A DNA stretch of 64,000 nt from Thermodesulfobacteriota bacterium (GCA_021604765.1 BQJP01000006.1:1-64000); one strand, 5' to 3'; positions 17,939-26,993 are shown, numbered from the stretch's first letter. The notes: a model not told the origin generated them from the letters alone. Numbers and translations are program-made.

Positions 17939-19489
17939 ATGATAAACTTGATTGCATATGGAGGAGATTCACAACACTTTCCAGATCATAGTTTGGATGG
18001 ATGTATTGCCGCCTATGTTAATGGGTCAAATTCGTTGCTTATTTCTGTTTTTTTTACAACTGACAATGTTTGTGTAGTTAGTCCCAGTGATGATTTGAGT
18101 GAGATTAGTAATATAAATGTCCTAATTTCTGAATCTAGTTGGTTAGACATAACAGATGTTGATATTGGAGATAAGTTCAGTCCTGGTAATGACAAGCCAT
18201 GGAAACAAGTCAGAGAACCATATGAACGTGTCCCCGAACGAGGTCGTTTAAAAGCACCTCTTATTAATCTTTCAAAATTACTTCATCACCTTCCAGTCGG
18301 TATGAATATCATTTTTGATCTACATGAAGATCAGAGATTAGATGAACATGTAAAAAACATAATTGAAGAAGTTAATAAATCCGATATCAATAGTGCTGAA
18401 ATTCTTTTACCCAATTTAGACAGTCTATCTAGAATAATAAAAGTGTTTCCAAATATAAATTGTATTGTCTTTGGTCTAACAAATAAAGAAAACAAAAAAT
18501 TAAGTGTATTGTTAGAAGATGATCGCTTAGAATTAGCAAAATCAATTTTTACCTCTTTAGATTCTGTAGATGTTAATGTTAATAAGTCAAGAATTTACGC
18601 ATTATGTAACTCTATTGATGATTTAGAAGTAGCCATTGAGGATGATCGTATTTCAGGATCTGTTACAAGTAGTGTTTTGGAAGCTTTTGACTTGATCTAT
18701 GGCCGAAGAAATATTTTTACAGAGCTTTTTTCTGGTAATTCTTTAGATTCAAATAATTGGATTTCAGGTATATCTTCTGGTTTTGAGATGCCTACCAGAA
18801 TGCTGTGGAAAAAAGAAAGTGATGAGAGACTTGCTAAAGATACCAGAAAAAACTTTGATACAAAACTGACTGTAAATAATGGACTTGTATTTGATATTAA
18901 AGAAGGTGACCAATATGCAAGTGCAGGTGTGATAAGTAAATTTCCTGTACGTAATGATTTCTTTTGTGAATTAGATTGGAAATACCAAAACCCAACACGC
19001 GCAACCATGATGTTATTAGGAATTACTAATACTGATGTTTTTAGAAGTCACCAACCTGAATATGACAATGAGGGAGGTGTAGAAAATCCGAGATGGAGAG
19101 ATGAGCATCAGATCTTTGATACTCATGGTAACCCTCCATTTGTTTCTATGGAGCATGAGGAAAATGATGGGACAAGAATTATATGTAATCGAGTTGATAC
19201 AGGTTTTTATAGATGGTTCAACAATTTTTATAATCCAAATGTAGGTGATGGCCGAACTACAGAAGGTTCTTTTAGATTGATGAGAAGGAATTCATATTAT
19301 TGTTCGTATTATAAAGATGAACATAACCCAAATTGGGTTGGAGTTGGATATGTCGAAAATGAGTCAATGAATAATAGTGTTTATATGAGGTTGGGTGCGA
19401 AACATTACCCAAAATCCGGTGTAAAATATCCTCTTCCTAGTAATTACGTTGTATTTAACAATTTGAAAATCTATAAGAGGACAAAATGA
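17939..19489 (+). CDS. GDPD-fold pseudo-enzyme with C-terminal beta-sandwich domain
   Basis: A 516-residue protein, first gene of the operon. The ATG at 17939 follows GGAGG by 9 nt and puts the domain at residue 1. Residues 1-240 follow the glycerophosphodiester phosphodiesterase TIM-barrel plan (IAYGGDSQHFPDHSLDGCIA; NSLLISVFFTTDNVCVV; LPVGMNIIFDLHE). Every expected catalytic position is changed: His-Arg is YG (7-8), Glu-Asn is DH (16-17), the ExD pair is L34/S36, and the later His is Ser/Pro (48-49). Residues 290-516 are a Trp/Tyr-rich beta-sandwich (FELFSGNSLDSNNW-like opening, then FFCELDWKYQ), similar in style to DUF1349/laminin-G-like jelly rolls. It probably acts in binding or scaffolding. 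It overlaps the next gene by ATGA. Confidence 0.6.
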   Translation: MINLIAYGGDSQHFPDHSLDGCIAAYVNGSNSLLISVFFTTDNVCVVSPSDDLSEISNINVLISESSWLDITDVDIGDKFSPGNDKPWKQVREPYERVPERGRLKAPLINLSKLLHHLPVGMNIIFDLHEDQRLDEHVKNIIEEVNKSDINSAEILLPNLDSLSRIIKVFPNINCIVFGLTNKENKKLSVLLEDDRLELAKSIFTSLDSVDVNVNKSRIYALCNSIDDLEVAIEDDRISGSVTSSVLEAFDLIYGRRNIFTELFSGNSLDSNNWISGISSGFEMPTRMLWKKESDERLAKDTRKNFDTKLTVNNGLVFDIKEGDQYASAGVISKFPVRNDFFCELDWKYQNPTRATMMLLGITNTDVFRSHQPEYDNEGGVENPRWRDEHQIFDTHGNPPFVSMEHEENDGTRIICNRVDTGFYRWFNNFYNPNVGDGRTTEGSFRLMRRNSYYCSYYKDEHNPNWVGVGYVENESMNNSVYMRLGAKHYPKSGVKYPLPSNYVVFNNLKIYKRTK

Positions 19490-21201
19490 GTTCGAAAAAA
19501 TTTGAAAAAACCTTAGAGACAGATGTAGTCATAATTGGTTCAGGTGCGGGGGGAGCCTGTGCTGCTTGGGGAATTGCGAACAAAGGGATTGATACTTTAG
19601 TAATTGAAAAAGGTGATTGGCTAAAGGATGACACCTATGATGACGATGAGCTACATTACTATATTCTTAAAAAAGGTTGGCCATCTATAGAAAATGAATA
19701 TTCTATGGCAGATCTTTATCGCGGCAAAGAATCTAAGGAAAGACCACACAGAATGGGTCAATCTTATGGTTGCGTCGGAGGTGGAACGATCTACTATGCA
19801 GGAGTGTCCTCCCGATTTTACAGAGAAGATTTTGAAAAATATAAAATTTGGGGAGATATTCCAGGGGCAAACCTTGCTGATTGGCCAAAAGGATTTTATG
19901 AGGAGATTGGACCTTATTACTCGCAAGCTGAAGAATTAATAGGGGTATCAGGTGATTATTCAAATGATTATGCAAGGTTCAACCAGCTAAATCATAGACC
20001 TAGACTACTTCCCCCACTCCCTTATCACAAAATTGGAGAAAGATTAAATGATGCAGCAAAAGAACTAGGCTGGAATCCATTCCCTATCCCCCTAGCTCTC
20101 AACTCCATTTATAATGAAAAGACAAATTCTAATTGGTGTATTTCATCAGGTATGTGTTCAGGATATCCTTGTGCTTGGGGGGCTAAAAATAGTGTTGACC
20201 AAGTAGTTTTGTCAAATTTAGTCGATAAGCCAAATTTTAGCATTTTAACAAATACATTGGCTGCATTTGCAGAAACTGATAGCAAAGGAAACATTTCTGG
20301 AGTTGTTTGTATTAATCGATCAAGCAAGGAGAAATTCTTTGTCAAGGCTAAGGCTGTAATATTAGCTTGCTCAGGAATATTAAGTCCTCTCTTCTGTCTT
20401 AACTCACAGACTAAGCAACATCAAAATGGCTTAGGAAATAGCAATGACTTAGTGGGGAGAAATTTGATGTTTCATATTGAAGGTCAAAGAGGAGCTCAGT
20501 TTGATGGAGATTTTGGCAATGAGGAATTCCATAATCTTAAGAAGGTCATGGTTACTGATTTTTATATTCCGGATCAGTCGGATGAATTTGTCAATCATAT
20601 GAGTATTCAAATGGGTTCAAAAAGTGGGCCCATCAGATATGTCTTATCTAAGGTTCCTGAAGGTTGGGGTCGACAATATTTAAAGGATATGCATAAGAAT
20701 TATATGCAATACCATGAACTACAAGCAATGTGTGAAGATTTGCCACAACTTTCAAACCGTGTTACTGCTGCTGATCGTAAGGATGTTGATGGAATGCCTG
20801 TTGCCCACATTCACCACCGGTTTCACAAAATGGATGGTCTAGCTTTTATAAAAACTATGGAGAAAATGGAGCAATGGTTACAAGCCGGTGGTGGAAAAAT
20901 GATCACTGGTATATCCAGTGATATGGTCGAATGGAAAAGATTAATAGATCAAGGTGAGGATATTCCTCCAATGAGACGTCCTTATGGATATCATTTAATG
21001 GGAACTCTCAGGATGGGAGATGACCCCGATCGATCCGTTGTAAATAGATACTGTCAATTTCATGAAGTTCCAAATTTGTTTTGTGTTGATAGTTCAATTT
21101 TCCCAACTTCAGCAGGTGTTAATCCAACACTGACGATTCAAGCAAATGCTCTAAGAGTAGCGGATAAAATAATCAATTTATCTAGATCGCAATGGAAATA
21201 A
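19486..21201 (+). CDS. GMC-family FAD oxidoreductase
   Basis: A 571-residue flavoprotein. The FAD-binding motif VVIIGSGAGGACAAWG lies at residues 14-29, followed by LVIEKGDW. The middle has VGGGTIYYAGVSSR and WCISSGMCSGYPCAWGAK. The C-terminal GMC domain has YHLMGTLRMGDDP and FPTSAGVNPTLTIQANALRVAD. It belongs to the gluconate/glucoside-dehydrogenase branch that oxidises a sugar or alcohol and passes electrons to a small subunit and carrier. No Tat or Sec signal is visible, unlike most exported relatives. AGAGGA lies 5 nt before the ATG, which overlaps the previous stop by 4 nt. The next gene encodes the matching small subunit. The substrate is unknown. Confidence 0.87.
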   Translation: MSSKKFEKTLETDVVIIGSGAGGACAAWGIANKGIDTLVIEKGDWLKDDTYDDDELHYYILKKGWPSIENEYSMADLYRGKESKERPHRMGQSYGCVGGGTIYYAGVSSRFYREDFEKYKIWGDIPGANLADWPKGFYEEIGPYYSQAEELIGVSGDYSNDYARFNQLNHRPRLLPPLPYHKIGERLNDAAKELGWNPFPIPLALNSIYNEKTNSNWCISSGMCSGYPCAWGAKNSVDQVVLSNLVDKPNFSILTNTLAAFAETDSKGNISGVVCINRSSKEKFFVKAKAVILACSGILSPLFCLNSQTKQHQNGLGNSNDLVGRNLMFHIEGQRGAQFDGDFGNEEFHNLKKVMVTDFYIPDQSDEFVNHMSIQMGSKSGPIRYVLSKVPEGWGRQYLKDMHKNYMQYHELQAMCEDLPQLSNRVTAADRKDVDGMPVAHIHHRFHKMDGLAFIKTMEKMEQWLQAGGGKMITGISSDMVEWKRLIDQGEDIPPMRRPYGYHLMGTLRMGDDPDRSVVNRYCQFHEVPNLFCVDSSIFPTSAGVNPTLTIQANALRVADKIINLSRSQWK

Positions 21202-21211
21202 GGATAATAAT

Positions 21212-21643
21212 ATGGCCAAAATTATAAGCGAAAACAAAATTTTAAATAATAAAAATCTAATCAGACTTATAGAAACGCTTATTCCTAATGTAAATGATGC
21301 TCCATCTGGAGTTGAGGCAGGTGTGCAATACTATTTAGTTAAAGCACTAAATGCCCATAGAAAAAACATACTGCCAAGTTATGAAGTAATTTTGAAAAGC
21401 CTAGAGATTATATCAAAAGAATTTTATAAGAATACTTTTTGGAAACTTGATGATGATCATGCTGAAATAGTTGTCTCAAAAGTACAGGTAATAGAATCTG
21501 GTGCATTTGAAAGTGTCCGTAATCTTGTGTTCGAAGGCTATTTTGCACATCCTCGTTGGCGTGATGGAAAGGGGAAATCAGTATGGTCAGCTATTGGATT
21601 CAGACCTATACTGAGAAATCAAGATCAATTTGGTGAAATATAG
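21212..21643 (+). CDS. Gluconate 2-dehydrogenase subunit 3-like small subunit
   Basis: A 143-residue protein 10 nt after the GMC gene. LIPNVNDAPSGVEAGVQYYL near the start and EGYFAHPRWRDGKGKSVW then AIGF near the end match the plan of the gluconate 2-dehydrogenase subunit 3 family (N-terminal IIP..GA.EAGV, C-terminal GYxxxPxxGG...W..IGF). In that family the small subunit partners the GMC flavoprotein and usually carries a Tat signal; none is present here, so the complex appears cytoplasmic. AAGGA precedes the ATG. Assignment is by pattern and by context. Confidence 0.65.
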   Translation: MAKIISENKILNNKNLIRLIETLIPNVNDAPSGVEAGVQYYLVKALNAHRKNILPSYEVILKSLEIISKEFYKNTFWKLDDDHAEIVVSKVQVIESGAFESVRNLVFEGYFAHPRWRDGKGKSVWSAIGFRPILRNQDQFGEI

Positions 21644-21670
21644 TCTAAATTTTTTACAAAATTGATCTGC

Positions 21671-21742
21671 TGCGTGTTTATCCAGCCTTTTGTTCATCTT
21701 GAAGTCTCTGGGGTTGAGAATGTTTCTGTTTTAAGAATCTAA
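21671..21742 (+). pseudogene. Relic of a second beta-propeller gene (signal-peptide end)
   Basis: The frame from 21671 reads VFIQPFVHLEVSGVENVSVL then stops. It closely matches FIQPFIQFDVYGAENVSV of the propeller protein just after its signal peptide (about 14287-14340), with DNA similarity over about 70 bp. The rest of the gene is missing. It sits in the 179-bp gap within the operon, so the operon was probably assembled by insertions and deletions at this point. Confidence 0.68.
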
Positions 21743-21822
21743 CAATACAAAGATACCTTTAATATAAAAATGATGAGTGATAAGAATTGATTATTAGGAA
21801 TTAATAAAATATGGAGGCTGAA

Positions 21823-23067
21823 ATGAAAAACAGTGAATTGGAATATAGAAGAGAAATCGCTGTAAAATTACTTTCAGAAGGTTTAGACGAAGATGATTTA
21901 AAAGATATAGATCAATATGATCCCTACACTGTAGCTGAAGTACCATCTTTGTTAGCCGATATTGATTTAGACTACCCTTCTGGACTAGCTCCAATACCAG
22001 AACCAATAGAACCAAGGCCTGGAACAAGCAACCCACTACCTCAAGCAGATGTTTTGGTAATAACTTGGACAGTTGCAGAACTAAATGGACTTGCGGATGT
22101 ATTAACGCCGGGTTTTAGTCGTCGTCGCTGGTATTTTTATAGAAGACGTTTTGATGACCATTATGATAATTTGATCCGAAATGGTGCACCTGCAAAGAAG
22201 AATCGAAGGTTAGGTAGTTGGTTTAAAACTAAAATTGGAAATTTGTCGGTAATTTGTTATAAATCGGAACTCCATCTTAATCAAGATGGAATTAATCTTG
22301 ATGGAGAGGGACCTGATGCCCAGCCAGCGAATTCTAAAACAGGTTTTGCAACTCTTCCAGTTAAAGATATGTTCGAACAACTAATAAAAGATGTTAAGCC
22401 AAAATTGGTTATTACCACTGGCACTAGTGGTGCAACTTTCATAGAACATGACCTAGGTGATGTAGTTGTAACTAGAGGTGCTAGATTTCGGCTCTCGGAC
22501 GAATTTAAAAATATGTCATATAATGGTATCAATATTGAAGGAGCTCAATATAAAAGTGAATGGGTTTTACCGACATCTCATTTCGAGATTGCAAAAAGAT
22601 TCATGGCTACCTTTAAGAACAGGCTTAAAGAACCTCCTTTTGCTCCTCCAACTAAGAGGTTTCCATTTGAGGGAGATCCTTTGATAGCTAAGGAAAATGA
22701 TCCTGATATTAGATTTGATGGAAATGGTGAAGAATTACTAGAATTCCACCCAATTCTAACAACAGATTTTTTTGAATTTGGGACGTCTGATAACAAACTA
22801 GAATTGGAAGGAGCAGCAGTTGAGATGGGGGATGCTGTACTCGGTTTGGTTTGTGAGGAACTAAAGGAAAGAGGTGAAGAAGTTCCAGATTGGGTTGTTG
22901 TTAGAAACATTTCAGATCCTCAAATCAATGCGGATTTACAAACTTCTCCCAGGAATCTCAATATGCAGATTCATTGGGCTGTTTGGTATTATGAGAAATA
23001 TGGTTATTGGACCAGTGTAAATGGGGCTTTAGCATGTTGGGCAATTATTGCTGGTTATCAAGAATAA
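21823..23067 (+). CDS. Nucleoside phosphorylase-fold protein (PNP/UDP family)
   Basis: A 414-residue protein. I choose ATG at 21823 because GGAGG lies 5 nt upstream; the earlier ATG at 21811 contains that site. After an acidic N-terminus of about 70 residues, PQADVLVITWTVAELNGL starts a phosphorylase fold. KLVITTGTSGATF matches the phosphate/sugar loop region, GDVVVTRGARF the next strand, ELEGAAVEMGDAVLGLV the nucleoside-binding Glu region and VVVRNISDPQIN the base-contacting loop. The family cleaves N-glycosidic bonds of nucleosides or nucleotides, and its members recur as effectors in prokaryotic conflict systems. It could act on NAD-like molecules or free nucleosides; the substrate cannot be read from sequence. 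Confidence 0.75.
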   Translation: MKNSELEYRREIAVKLLSEGLDEDDLKDIDQYDPYTVAEVPSLLADIDLDYPSGLAPIPEPIEPRPGTSNPLPQADVLVITWTVAELNGLADVLTPGFSRRRWYFYRRRFDDHYDNLIRNGAPAKKNRRLGSWFKTKIGNLSVICYKSELHLNQDGINLDGEGPDAQPANSKTGFATLPVKDMFEQLIKDVKPKLVITTGTSGATFIEHDLGDVVVTRGARFRLSDEFKNMSYNGINIEGAQYKSEWVLPTSHFEIAKRFMATFKNRLKEPPFAPPTKRFPFEGDPLIAKENDPDIRFDGNGEELLEFHPILTTDFFEFGTSDNKLELEGAAVEMGDAVLGLVCEELKERGEEVPDWVVVRNISDPQINADLQTSPRNLNMQIHWAVWYYEKYGYWTSVNGALACWAIIAGYQE

Positions 23068-23085
23068 TTTAATAAAGGAAAATAC

Positions 23086-26073
23086 ATGGCAGATTCGAAA
23101 TTACCTATAGAAGTGGAGTTAGTTTATGAACTTATGCCTTGCAATGCTATGAGGGTGGCTCAGGAACCCAAAAATGAACTTCATAGCTGTTCGTATTTTC
23201 GGAAATGGGGTACTTATCATAGTTATGATTATAAGATAGATGGTGCACCTGCTGAAGAAGGAATTATACAGGAAAGTGTCTATAGAGGTAGAGCCCCGCT
23301 CTTGCCTGAAATGGTAAGTGGTTGTAGAAAATCTCCTATATTTGCTATAGGTATTAATCCAAATATACCTGGCTGGTGGTCTACAAAAAGATCGTCTGTT
23401 TATCCGCTTTTTGATGACTACAAGCAATATGCTCATTACTTTCGATATCGTTCAACGAATAAACTTGAAATCCCTAAAAGTTCTTACGAAAAATTTGGAG
23501 GTGATGATCATGATACCCCATTTACAGATTTTGAGTTGGATGTACCTGAAAACTCAGATGGAGAAAAGGTTATACCTCTGCAATTGCAGCCTGTTACAAT
23601 GTATGAAACTTACCAAAACCTAATTGATTCCCTTGCCAAAGAGATGAAGTGGGATGATCATGAATTGAAAGTTGGAGAAGATCTTGCTTATGGAAATATG
23701 GTTGCATGTCCATCTGCTAAGTGGATTACAAGAAGAGATAGAAAAAATAGAACCATGCCACCGATGACTAGAGAAGAAAGGGATGGAATTGTATCAGAGT
23801 GCTTTAAAGAAAGAGAGTACTTCTTGCGGCAGCTATTTCAAAGCTTGCCAAAAGTAATATTGGTTTTTAGTAGTTCAACTTCTCGAGCCTTTATTCAGGA
23901 AATGGAAGGACTTTTTGTTGGGAGACGTGAAGATATTCCTTCTACCAGTGATAGAATGGACGATCTTATGGCCAAAGAGGTCAAATTGAGGTACGGCAAA
24001 TCTGGTGGAGAAAACTTGGAAGCTAGGGTAATTTTTGCTCCTCATATAACAGGCGATCCGCGTAATTATGGTCCTGCAGAAAAGTTAGTAATTAACCAAT
24101 TAGTAGAAGAGGCGGATAACGGCAATCTAGAATATAATAATGAAACTAAGCACTTAAAAAGGCCAAAGGGTTTGTGTGATTTTTGCCCCATGCTTGAGAT
24201 TGGCGATTGTGATTACAAAGATGAACTTACTCCAATTACTGATCGCCCAGGTCTTGCAGCAGAACCAGATGAGCTTACAAAAATATTAGAAGAAAAGAGA
24301 ACTCAATTAGATTTGCTTGAGGAATTCAAGAAGCTTAAATCATCTGATAATAATTGGGATTTAATTGACGAAACGGAGGATGCCCCAGAATTTCCAGCAG
24401 ATGACAAATCTTGTGTAGAAGATAGCAAATTAAGATTATTTTCCGCACCTCAGTTGTTTGCGGATGAAATTGATCAAGACGTTGGCCCAACATATATTTT
24501 GAAAGGTAGAGTCGTGACTATGGATCAACGAGGAACTGTTTTAGAGAATGGACAGGTACTGATTTCTAAGGGTGAAATTATTAAACTTCTAGATACATCT
24601 GATCAAATTCCATCTGAATATGAGCATGCTCCTATAATAGATACTCAGGGTACTATCTATCCTGGATTAATAGATTTACATAATCATTTTGCCTACAATG
24701 CGCTTCCTCTCTGGAAGGTTCCCAAGAAATATATGAATCGCTCTCAATGGCCGAGACACGATGAATATAAGACCGGAGTTTCACGACCAATGAAAAGGGT
24801 TCTTGCTAAGTATAGTCCCTCTTCAAAAGCAATTGTCAGGTATGTAGAAGCAAAAGCTTTGCTAGGAGGAACAACTACAGGACAGGGTATGCGCACGCAG
24901 GTTAGAGGTGGAGGGTCTTTATTTAAAGGGGCAATGCGAAACGTAGAAGAATCCAACGATGGTCGACTTCCTGAAGCTAGGACTAGGGTGCCAGATTTAC
25001 ATGCGTCAGAAGATAGGATAGAGGCTTTTCGCCGTACACTTGAAGAAACTAGTGAAAAGGGAGCTGCATATTTTTATCATCTATCTGAAGGGATTGATGA
25101 TTCAGCACATAGGCATTTTGAGAATCTAAAGAACTATGATTTGATCAAAGAATCTCTGGTTGGCATTCATTCACTGGCACTGAAAAAAGAAGATTTTAAA
25201 CTGATGGCAGAAAATGGTGCGAGTATTGTTTGGTCACCCTTTAGCAATTTGCTCCTTTATGGAAGTACCTTAAATCTAAGCGATGTAAAGGAATCTGGAG
25301 TTCGTTTGTGTTTGGGATGTGATTGGTCTCCAACAGGAAGCAAAAGTCTCCTTCAGGAATTAAAGGTTGCAAGCTATATAAATGATAAACAAGGAAAAGT
25401 TTTTACAGATGAAGAGTTAATACGATTTATAACATCAGAGGCAGCAAATATTACAGGATGGTCAAGACATTTAGGAAGTATAAAAGATGGAAAATTTGCT
25501 GATCTTGTTGTTGTTGATACTTTGGATAGTGATCCCTACAAAAATTTATTAATGACAAAAGAAGAAAATGTAAAGCTAGTATGTGTGCATGGTATTACTA
25601 GATATGGAGATATGAGTCTTATGACTCAAACTGTGCCGGAATCTATTGATAAAATAGAAGAGTGGCAACTACAAAATCGTAGTAAAGGATTTTATTTGTT
25701 CAATGATCAATCACCGATCAATGATGTTACATTCCGAGGTGCTCAAGACTTATTAGAAAGAGCTATGTCTGATCTAGCAGCTTTTAGAGAAGAAATGGAG
25801 CAAGGAAGGGTATACCTAGCTTCTTTAAACCTAGGTGAGGAGCAGCCAGAAGAATTTTTAATTGAGTTGGATAATGATTATGATGAGGATGATCCTTTAA
25901 TGGATTTAGATACTGCTGGGGAACCTGAATTCTTCTTAGATGATGATGCAATGGATAATTATATTCCATTTGATGGCCCAGTGGCGCATGATGATGAATA
26001 TATTAAACGCATTTTATCACAAGATAATCTGCCAAGTGATTTGAAGGACTTTCTTAAAAATGCACTAAAATAA
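23086..26073 (+). CDS. Fusion: SMUG/UDG-like domain + metal-dependent amidohydrolase
   Basis: A 995-residue protein. Residues about 80-345 look like the uracil-DNA-glycosylase superfamily: IFAIGINPNIPGWW (motif 1, compare SMUG1 GMNPGPFG), YGNMVACPSAKW, VILVFSSSTSRAF, and FAPHITGDPRNYGP (motif 2, compare HPSPRNP). CDFCPMLEIGDC (364-375) may bind a metal or cluster. Residues about 468-840 are an amidohydrolase of the imidazolonepropionase/cytosine-deaminase type, with ligands H532, H534 (DLHNHF), H665 (YHLSEG), H695 (GIHS) and D746 (GCDWSPTG), then GSIKDGKFADLVVVD. The acidic C-terminus is about 130 residues. Base release followed by base deamination in one chain is a natural reading, but is inference. 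The UDG part is the less certain half. Confidence 0.68.
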   Translation: MADSKLPIEVELVYELMPCNAMRVAQEPKNELHSCSYFRKWGTYHSYDYKIDGAPAEEGIIQESVYRGRAPLLPEMVSGCRKSPIFAIGINPNIPGWWSTKRSSVYPLFDDYKQYAHYFRYRSTNKLEIPKSSYEKFGGDDHDTPFTDFELDVPENSDGEKVIPLQLQPVTMYETYQNLIDSLAKEMKWDDHELKVGEDLAYGNMVACPSAKWITRRDRKNRTMPPMTREERDGIVSECFKEREYFLRQLFQSLPKVILVFSSSTSRAFIQEMEGLFVGRREDIPSTSDRMDDLMAKEVKLRYGKSGGENLEARVIFAPHITGDPRNYGPAEKLVINQLVEEADNGNLEYNNETKHLKRPKGLCDFCPMLEIGDCDYKDELTPITDRPGLAAEPDELTKILEEKRTQLDLLEEFKKLKSSDNNWDLIDETEDAPEFPADDKSCVEDSKLRLFSAPQLFADEIDQDVGPTYILKGRVVTMDQRGTVLENGQVLISKGEIIKLLDTSDQIPSEYEHAPIIDTQGTIYPGLIDLHNHFAYNALPLWKVPKKYMNRSQWPRHDEYKTGVSRPMKRVLAKYSPSSKAIVRYVEAKALLGGTTTGQGMRTQVRGGGSLFKGAMRNVEESNDGRLPEARTRVPDLHASEDRIEAFRRTLEETSEKGAAYFYHLSEGIDDSAHRHFENLKNYDLIKESLVGIHSLALKKEDFKLMAENGASIVWSPFSNLLLYGSTLNLSDVKESGVRLCLGCDWSPTGSKSLLQELKVASYINDKQGKVFTDEELIRFITSEAANITGWSRHLGSIKDGKFADLVVVDTLDSDPYKNLLMTKEENVKLVCVHGITRYGDMSLMTQTVPESIDKIEEWQLQNRSKGFYLFNDQSPINDVTFRGAQDLLERAMSDLAAFREEMEQGRVYLASLNLGEEQPEEFLIELDNDYDEDDPLMDLDTAGEPEFFLDDDAMDNYIPFDGPVAHDDEYIKRILSQDNLPSDLKDFLKNALK

Positions 26074-26085
26074 AGGTGTGATACT

Positions 26086-26976
26086 TTGCTATTGAGAGAT
26101 GCTTTATTTGAGACCTTTCAAGATTGGAAAGAAGATTTATCTGATCCTTGGAAAAAAGTGTTCGAACATTTCGAACATACAGATCTCGATTATGATTCTG
26201 TAGATCCTAATCTTGAACATTTTGCTTGGGAACCTATTTTCCCCTCCAGAAAGAACAACAAGATACTTGGTGAACCTAGAGGTGCTTCAACATTGGCAGC
26301 ATTTTCTGGAATTAGTCCAAATAAAGTTAAAGCTGTCCTAATTGGCCAAGACCCATATCCTGATATATCAAGAGCTACAGGGCGAGCATTTGAACAGGGA
26401 GACATTGACAATTTTCAAGAGGATAGTTATAGGGTAACAAAGAGTCTCAGGAGCATATTACAAGTTCTTGCCGACTATAGAATGTCGACTGATAGATATA
26501 CTCAGATAGACGGATATGAGCAGTTAGTAAATGACATAGAAAACAAAAAAATAGTATTAGAAACGCGTTCGAAGTTGTTTCAAAAATGGGTTAATGAAGG
26601 AGTACTCCTCTTAAATGCGGGTCTAACAATTAGCCGTTTTGGTGGTAAGGATTCTGCGTATCAACATGAGGGACATATACCGTTTTGGGAACCAGTTATT
26701 TCTAGAACGCTACAATATCTTTCTGAAAGGCAAAATGGACATATTGTTTTTATCTTATGGGGCACAAAGGCTCAGGGTATTTTTAAGAAATCAGATGTAG
26801 AAGCCACTGCCAGAAAGAACGACTATTGGGGAACTCGTATTATGAAGGTTGTAAAGAATCATCCTGCATATATTCCACGGGGTTCATCAATACCAGAGTT
26901 TTTCATGGGTAAGAACGCACTTCTAGAGGTAAATGAAGCCCTTGATACCATGAATACAAAATCTATAGATTGGTAA
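26086..26976 (+). CDS. Uracil-DNA glycosylase family-1-like protein
   Basis: A 296-residue protein. GQDPYPDISRATGRAF (87-102) is the UNG water-activating loop with catalytic D89, Y91 and the uracil-stacking Phe 102. GVLLLNAGLTI places the uracil-recognising Asn at 177. VFILWGTKAQ is the next strand, and NHPAYIPRG carries the catalytic His 259. The usual His after DPY is Pro and the HPSPLSA loop is changed, so specificity may be altered. The protein is longer than typical UNG. The TTG start has AAAGGTG 8 nt upstream. It lies 12 nt after the UDG-amidohydrolase gene: two different UDG-fold proteins side by side. Confidence 0.8.
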   Translation: MLLRDALFETFQDWKEDLSDPWKKVFEHFEHTDLDYDSVDPNLEHFAWEPIFPSRKNNKILGEPRGASTLAAFSGISPNKVKAVLIGQDPYPDISRATGRAFEQGDIDNFQEDSYRVTKSLRSILQVLADYRMSTDRYTQIDGYEQLVNDIENKKIVLETRSKLFQKWVNEGVLLLNAGLTISRFGGKDSAYQHEGHIPFWEPVISRTLQYLSERQNGHIVFILWGTKAQGIFKKSDVEATARKNDYWGTRIMKVVKNHPAYIPRGSSIPEFFMGKNALLEVNEALDTMNTKSIDW

Positions 26977-26993
26977 AATTGACAGGAGTTAAC

